From Capsicum annuum (lineage: Eukaryota; Streptophyta; Magnoliopsida; Solanales; Solanaceae): a stretch of DNA of 64,000 nucleotides. Below the pieces are notes generated by a model that did not search any database, was not told the DNA's origin, and saw only the letters and a list, made by a program, of their open reading frames with translations. The translations under genes were made by a program, and so were the position numbers. Where the stretch lies: positions 22,631 to 86,630 of the forward strand of contig NW_025892707.1 of NCBI RefSeq assembly GCF_002878395.1. The letters run 5' to 3'. Positions 58,540-64,000 of this stretch are shown piece after piece. Positions within the stretch are counted from its first letter, which is position 1; every line of letters begins with the position of its first letter.

Positions 58540-59573
58540 ATGGGCAATCCCTGAATCTATGGCCCAACTTACCATAACCAAAACAACCCCTCCGATCAAC
58601 TAAGCACTCACCAGGATGGTCCCTACCTTACTTCAAACATAGGGAGGACGAGGTCTGTTACTCACACTGTCTTGGGACTTATACATAGTAGGCCTATTAC
58701 CCTACTCCTTCCTGATTCTGATACGGGAGCACTAGCTGATGAAGGCGCTGTCATAAATGAATGGTTCTGGAACTGAGGGTGGTTCTCTCCAAAAAATCAC
58801 ATCTGGCTATACCCCTATTGCTCTAACCTAACCCTCTTATTTCCTCTTACTCTCTCGCTCTTCTTCACCTTATCTGCCTTAATCTTTTAAGCATGTATCA
58901 TTAGCCTTGAAAGATCTATGTCCCTATTGAACATAGCAGATCTACACTCATTCATAACATAACTTGATACACTAGTCAAAAACTTACTCATACTGGTCCT
59001 CGAATCAGCCATCATACCGGGAGCATACTTAGCTAAATGGTTGAACTTAAGACAATATTCCTTAACTGTCATGCCCTGTCTCAAGTTCATAAATTCTTCT
59101 ACCTTTGCTTCTCTTAATTTTAGGGGAAAGAACCTTTCTAAGAAGATGTCCTGGAATAATTGCAAAGTCATGGGAGTAGCATCGTCCCCTCTACACTTCC
59201 TCCATATCTTTACTCAATCATAACCAACATCTTTTAAGCGATAGAAAGCTAGCTCCACACTTTTTTCCTCCGTTACATACATAATTTGGCTGATATTTTG
59301 CACTTCATCAAGATACATCTGTGGGTCCTCACCTGTCTTTAACCCATAAAACTCTAACAGATTCATCCGTATAAAATCACGAAACTGAGCTACTGATGAA
59401 TTACCTTTTTGAAAAGGTGGAACTGTGAACTGAGCATGGGTCTGAGCATTGGAGGTAACCGCCTGGGCTAGCGCCTGAAAAGCTACCTAGAATTCAGCAT
59501 GGGACACCGTCTCATCTAAAGAATCACTGGGTTGAGGTCTTTCGTTGTTTCTACGAGCTCTACGAGGAGCCAT
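58540..59573 (-). pseudogene. Nested element: gag with zinc knuckle
   Basis: The start is at 59573 (MAPRRARRNNERPQPS). The open middle part, 58887-59171, reads FQDIFLERFFPLKLREAKVE and EFMNLRQGMTVKEYCLKFNH, the capsid signature. A knuckle near 58560-58600 reads CFGYGKLGHRFRDC, again with Tyr for the second Cys. Stops separate the parts. Confidence 0.82.
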
Positions 59574-59783
59574 TTTCTATTATAAGAGAACATGAATTAA
59601 TAGCGAAGAGAAACAGTCGTAGGCATAATAGACTCTTGAAAGAAAGAAATGACTTTTCCTAAAATATCCCATCGTCTCTTGCTTATAGATGTAGCACGCT
59701 ACACACCAATAATCAAGACTCTACGTAATGCGGCTTGTCAGACTCTCTAGGACTCTTTAAACCTTAGGCTCTGATACTAAGCT

Positions 59784-61939
59784 TGTAACACCCCAAGAAC
59801 CCATCCCGAAATGTCACACGGTATATAAGGCCGCACGTGGCCTCAAGCTAACCCTCTAATCTTGTCATCCCTTTTTGAACTCACTTTGATGGTAGTCATG
59901 GCAAAATAAGAAAGGATATCATATCATGGACATACTTCAGATCAAGATATACTGGCCTGCACAATCAAAATACTGACATTCTATACATACTGATACTCTA
60001 GTCTGACAAAGCCTCTACTATATAAGACTGAGTAGCTATTAGGACATATCTCCAATTGACTCATACTGAACTGAAAAGAAACAACCATTTATTAAAAAGA
60101 CAAAATCAGGTACATAGGTCCTCAAACCATGAGGACTCACCAACTACAGATGTGTAGATGAAGGTACTCGAAGATCACTGTCACTGCTGAGATTGAGCAC
60201 CTGAACCTACATCACGAGAAATGTAGCACACAAAAGAGTATGGGAATTAGTACTTGGGAATGTACTGAGTATGTGGGGGTGTATGAAACATTATAAATAA
60301 TATCATAAATGTGTAAGAAAATCATGTAAGCTGATAATAATGACTCTCTTCGCTTGAATTACCTAAATCATAACTTCCATAAATCATCAATAATAAGACA
60401 TGCTTCATAAATTTCATAAATCATTGGACTTAACTCAAACTCTTTGACTTGTGACTTAGAGTGACTCGGTGACTTATGAAACCTGGACTATTATGGACTT
60501 AGGAGTTTTTTATAACCGACATAAACCATGTGAGTTACATAGAGTCCAACATTTTTCCCTTCTAAGGAAAGAACCCCACATTGGCGGGAGCATTATACTC
60601 TTGCCAAGGAGTATAACCTCAAATTCATCTCTATGACCACAAACTCGACTCTTTGAACCTTAAATCTAAATCCTAAGATGGCACGTAGTTCTAGAGAAGT
60701 AGGATGTGCTAAACCCATACTTTCTGCTCGGTGCTAAATACTCCCCCAGACTCAGCTCAGAACGTGTTGGGAAATCCACCTTAATCAACTCAAGGGTCTA
60801 TGATAGAGATACAAACATAAATATTTCTCATCTATAAGTTATAAAAAACTTTTAGATTCCTAACTCGACTCAACTCAAAATAATTTTCCTCATCATCAAG
60901 TGGACTTGCTTATTAACTCATATTAAACGTCACAAACTACAATAAAATATCATAGAACTCATTCTTGACTATCAAGCTCAAATATCAATATATATTCAAT
61001 GATCAACTTCTCATAGAAATGCTTAAATCATGACACTTATCTCAAATCACTTAGAAATCATCAATGCATAATAACAATATATAACTCATGGCATAAATTC
61101 TTAATTTAAGAAATATGATGGTAAAATAATCATCAATATCAAACGTAATCAACTCAAATCTCATAGATCATCAATAAAGTAATTTGGGTGTAAACCCACT
61201 TGCAAAGATCATGAAATTCCAATAGTAAAAATCAATTCTAGGGGCATAAGAATGAAAGGATATTCTTGTTCAAGCCCCACTTACCTTGGATTAAAACTTT
61301 AACATGAAAAGACTTGATTGGAAACTCTTCTTCAAACTTTTCAGTTAAGTTTCTTGAGGCCTTTGACTTGGAGAACTTGATTCTTGAACAACTTGGTGAA
61401 ATCTATGGAAAAATTCTTGAATTTCTTAGAGAAGATTTGATTTGGATTAGGAAGAGAGAAGCCCTAGTTCTAGATATTTCTTGGAAGAATAATTGACAAG
61501 AATGGATTTATCTTCACTTGAATCTATATATAGAGGGACAAACTGGGCGAAAAGACCAAAATTCTGTTGAGCAAATTCTAAAACTGGAGCTCGATTTTTG
61601 GCCCTGGCACGACGCGCCATGATCGTGGTCCTTCACTGTATTTGGACAACTGGGAAACTGCTCAGTGGTGTGACACGGTGAAATTGCATTGCCACCTTAG
61701 TTATAACCTAGAAGGGCACCGCGATGTGGTGGAATCGCGTTGGTACACTGGATTTTGACAATCCTGATACTGAGCCTTGGTGCGATGCTGTAATATCGCG
61801 AAGCGACACTGGAAAGTGACAATTGGGATATTACTCATCTCTGCGATGTGCTGAGGGTCCAAATAACGATGTTTTACATCTGGGACTTCAGATATTCATA
61901 ACTTCTTGTTCCAATATCCGAAAGAGTTGGGGTATTACA
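59784..61939 (-). repeat. 5' LTR of the nested element (2.16 kb)
   Basis: It is complete, from TGTAACACCCC (59784) to ATTACA (61939) in plus-strand reading. Several short GCGATG/CGCGAT-type motifs appear at 61610-61870, a known style of the U3 region in this family. Confidence 0.85.
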
Positions 61940-63954
61940 ATACCCTAAGGTACAGATGAAGTGGGTGGGCATACCTTCATGAGGGAGTTTTATACAGTTT
62001 AAATTGGGGGTATTTTGGACATTTCTCCTTATAACTCTTTGGGTCCCCACAAGTTAAAACACCTTTTTAATACTTCATTTACCTATTTGCAGTCACTCGA
62101 ACACTCTAAACACTCTAAACTCTCTAAAAATCTCTCAAGGCTCTTAGGTTAAACAAAATCTAGGGTTTTCTTCAAGATGGTAAATTTGAGGCTCATAGGG
62201 GTGATTTTTTCTCATCTTCTTCTCAATCCAAGACATATTACTCCTACCTCATTGTTGATTCCATCTAAAGGCATGATTTATGAATGATTTTCATGATTTA
62301 GTTATTTTATTGTTTTGGGTTTTCAAATATATATTAGGGGCTTTGGTTATAATGGTTGGTAATGGTTTTCCCATGTCTTTTTCTTATGGTTTGCATAATA
62401 TAATGGTGGTTTGAATAAGTGGTTGCATGGGAATGGTTAACTGGTAGTTGGTTTTGTCTTTGAAAACTGTATGCCCCCAATGTGTTTGATAAAATGCCTA
62501 TGAGAATGCTTTTACTATATTGTTAGACTTTAAAAGGAACTATTGCATAGTAGAACTTGGTAATGGAGCCCTAAATGGTATAAATGGTTTAAATAGTTTG
62601 GAATGGTTAAATAATAAATTCATGGTTATGGTTTAATTGAACAACTTGTGGAGTATGTAGGAATCCCCCAAGCATCTAAATAATATAATCGTGGGAATCC
62701 CCCAAGAATCTAAATAACGTAATGTATGGGTACGGGGGAATACCCGTCTTCTCTAAAAGGTTGGCTAAGGAAATTGCTTGCAATCTATAGTTGGTATTAC
62801 GATATCACTACTTATAGCCTTGGTTAATAATAAATTGAATGGTGTCTTGGTTGTGTGTTAATGGATTTAATTGGGCAATAATGATGGGGTGTGATAGCTA
62901 ACTGTGAAGGTGTGAGTCCAAATGATGGACACTGGAAACTAATGTTCGCTGATATAAGGATTGATCATGACTACCATATATGATACTTACTGGGTACATG
63001 GTATCTCCTAAGTTACACTTGTATATATGTATCATGGAGAGGGGAGGGTATTTGGGAATCAACTACTCCTATGGTATCTTTGGTATGTGCGGCTACACTC
63101 ATCGGGGTTTGTTCAGGGGGTTACACTGGACCAATATAGACCATAGGTCATTCTAGGATGGTTAAGCTGTACATACCCTAGTTAATGGTTTTAAATGCAT
63201 GCTAAACCCGATTCCCTTCCTAGCATGGATATATATATATATATGTATGTATGGTTATGAAAGCATGTGGTTGTTTACTTGATTTTAAAAGTTGACATTA
63301 TTTTATCGTTATCCTGAGTACTTGCTAGAATTCACCCGCTAACCTGTCTTTGAGCTACATCCCCACGCGATGTAGGAACTGGCCATTCTACTCCTCCCGC
63401 TTAGTGATTGAATTCGGGATCAATTATTGGATTGAAGTGGAGTGCTTACATACTCCGAAAGACTTCATTTCATATTATAGATGTCTTTACATACTTTGGT
63501 TATTGCATGGATATTGGTTTTGGCTATGATTGGGGGCATGTCCCAACCAAATATTGTTTTTCTGTTGGATAGAGGCTTTGTGGGACTACTATGGGTTGGA
63601 ATGGGTGGTGTCAGTAGTGGTGTTAGCCTTTGTATTGACATTGGTTTTAGGGTTGATACCACTTTAGTGTATTTATGATTGCTCCATCCTATTATGTTAT
63701 GTTATGGATACGAACTTTGTTATTACATAGGTTTGGTTATGGTTGGTTGGTATTGGACAGTTGGACTTGCTTGAGCTGGTCATGGTCATGGACCTATCCC
63801 AAAGTCTGGAATTATACAAAATGTTGTTATATATTAGGAATTCATCCTACTTAGGGTATATGTTGGGTGGTTGGGTTGGTTAATGAGAGCAGTCTCCATT
63901 CCTGGTTAGAGTTGAGATGCCTATTACGATAAGGCCCTGGTTCGGGTCGTGTCA
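61940..63954 (+). repeat. 3' LTR of the outer element, right part
   Basis: It resumes at ATACCCTAAGG and aligns with the 5' LTR from about 50340 to its end (GGGTCGTGTCA). The join to the left part is seamless apart from the target duplication. Confidence 0.85.
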
Positions 63955-64000
63955 GTTCCTGCATTAAGATATATTTTGTACCATCATTTGTTACCTAACC

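Larger units (their letters stand above)
56786..61939 (-). mobile_element. Nested Ty3/gypsy element inserted into the 3' LTR
   Basis: It begins TGTAACCCCCC and ends GGGTATTACA. It is flanked by GTACC (56781-56785) and ATACC (61940-61944), a 4-of-5 target duplication, and the outer LTR resumes exactly there. Coding parts read leftward: gag, protease, reverse transcriptase. The 5' LTR is 59784-61939; the tRNA-Met primer site is 59768-59780 (minus: TAGTATCAGAGCC). A deletion removes everything from mid reverse transcriptase to mid 3' LTR, so integrase, RNase H and most of the 3' LTR are gone. Confidence 0.88.
49977..63954 (+). mobile_element. Ty3/gypsy chromovirus (Tekay-like), with a nested insertion
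   Basis: The 5' LTR (49977-52314) and 3' LTR (56431-56785 plus 61940-63954) align along their lengths. An initiator tRNA-Met primer site (TGGTATCAGAAC, 52318-52329) follows the 5' LTR, and a purine tract (GTGGGGGAGAC) precedes the 3' LTR. Internal order is gag, protease, reverse transcriptase, RNase H, end of integrase, chromodomain-like tail. Flanks share AGTTC / (A)GTTC as a probable target duplication. The LTRs differ at many positions, so the insertion is old. The integrase core is missing and stops are frequent. Confidence 0.88.

Overview
This is plant nuclear DNA, almost certainly from a eudicot. The nightshade family fits the style of the LTR elements, but the window alone cannot prove it. 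It is built from transposable elements and one very large, old insertion of mitochondrial DNA (a NUMT). I see no intact nuclear host gene.

Layout. 1-1164: right end of a CACTA (En/Spm-type) DNA transposon, with the tail of a transposase frame, subterminal repeats and the terminal CACTA motif. 1165-2108: an unidentified unit with two near-identical inverted arms. Each arm carries a TATA box pointing inward, and between them lies a 385-bp tandem duplication that encodes the same small peptide twice. 2109-3657: nuclear spacer ending in a dispersed repeat. About 3658-45000: the mitochondrial block. 45448-48112: a second copy of the dispersed repeat, interrupted by a solo gypsy LTR (45652-47825). 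48449-49976: part of an LTR-like sequence. 49977-63954: a Ty3/gypsy chromovirus (+ strand) whose 3' LTR is split by a second gypsy element (56786-61939, minus strand). 63955-64000: return to the sequence the first element landed in.

The mitochondrial block is anchored by decayed versions of standard plant mitochondrial genes in known plant clusters. These are nad4L-atp4 (7985-9008), rps13 plus nad1 exons 2 and 3 with their group II intron domain V sequences (11394-14047), overlapping cox3-sdh4 (19212-20302), atp9 (39499-39735) and a plastid-like trnM (42634-42706). The block also holds material that plant mitochondrial genomes commonly capture: a chimeric frame with an atp1 piece, fragments of copia and gypsy retroelements and of an RNase H, AT-rich frames resembling linear-plasmid genes, what may be a piece of a nuclear NF-YA gene, and a broken mitovirus RNA polymerase at the right end. 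Most protein genes carry in-frame stops and many changes that look like C-to-T or G-to-A, as expected for DNA long resident and methylated in the nucleus.

The features do not work together as a functioning system. They record serial insertion and decay. The items most worth a second look are the mitovirus copy with a long open frame, the mirrored-promoter unit beside the CACTA end, the chimeric atp1 frame, and the fact that the same dispersed repeat flanks the mitochondrial block on both sides.
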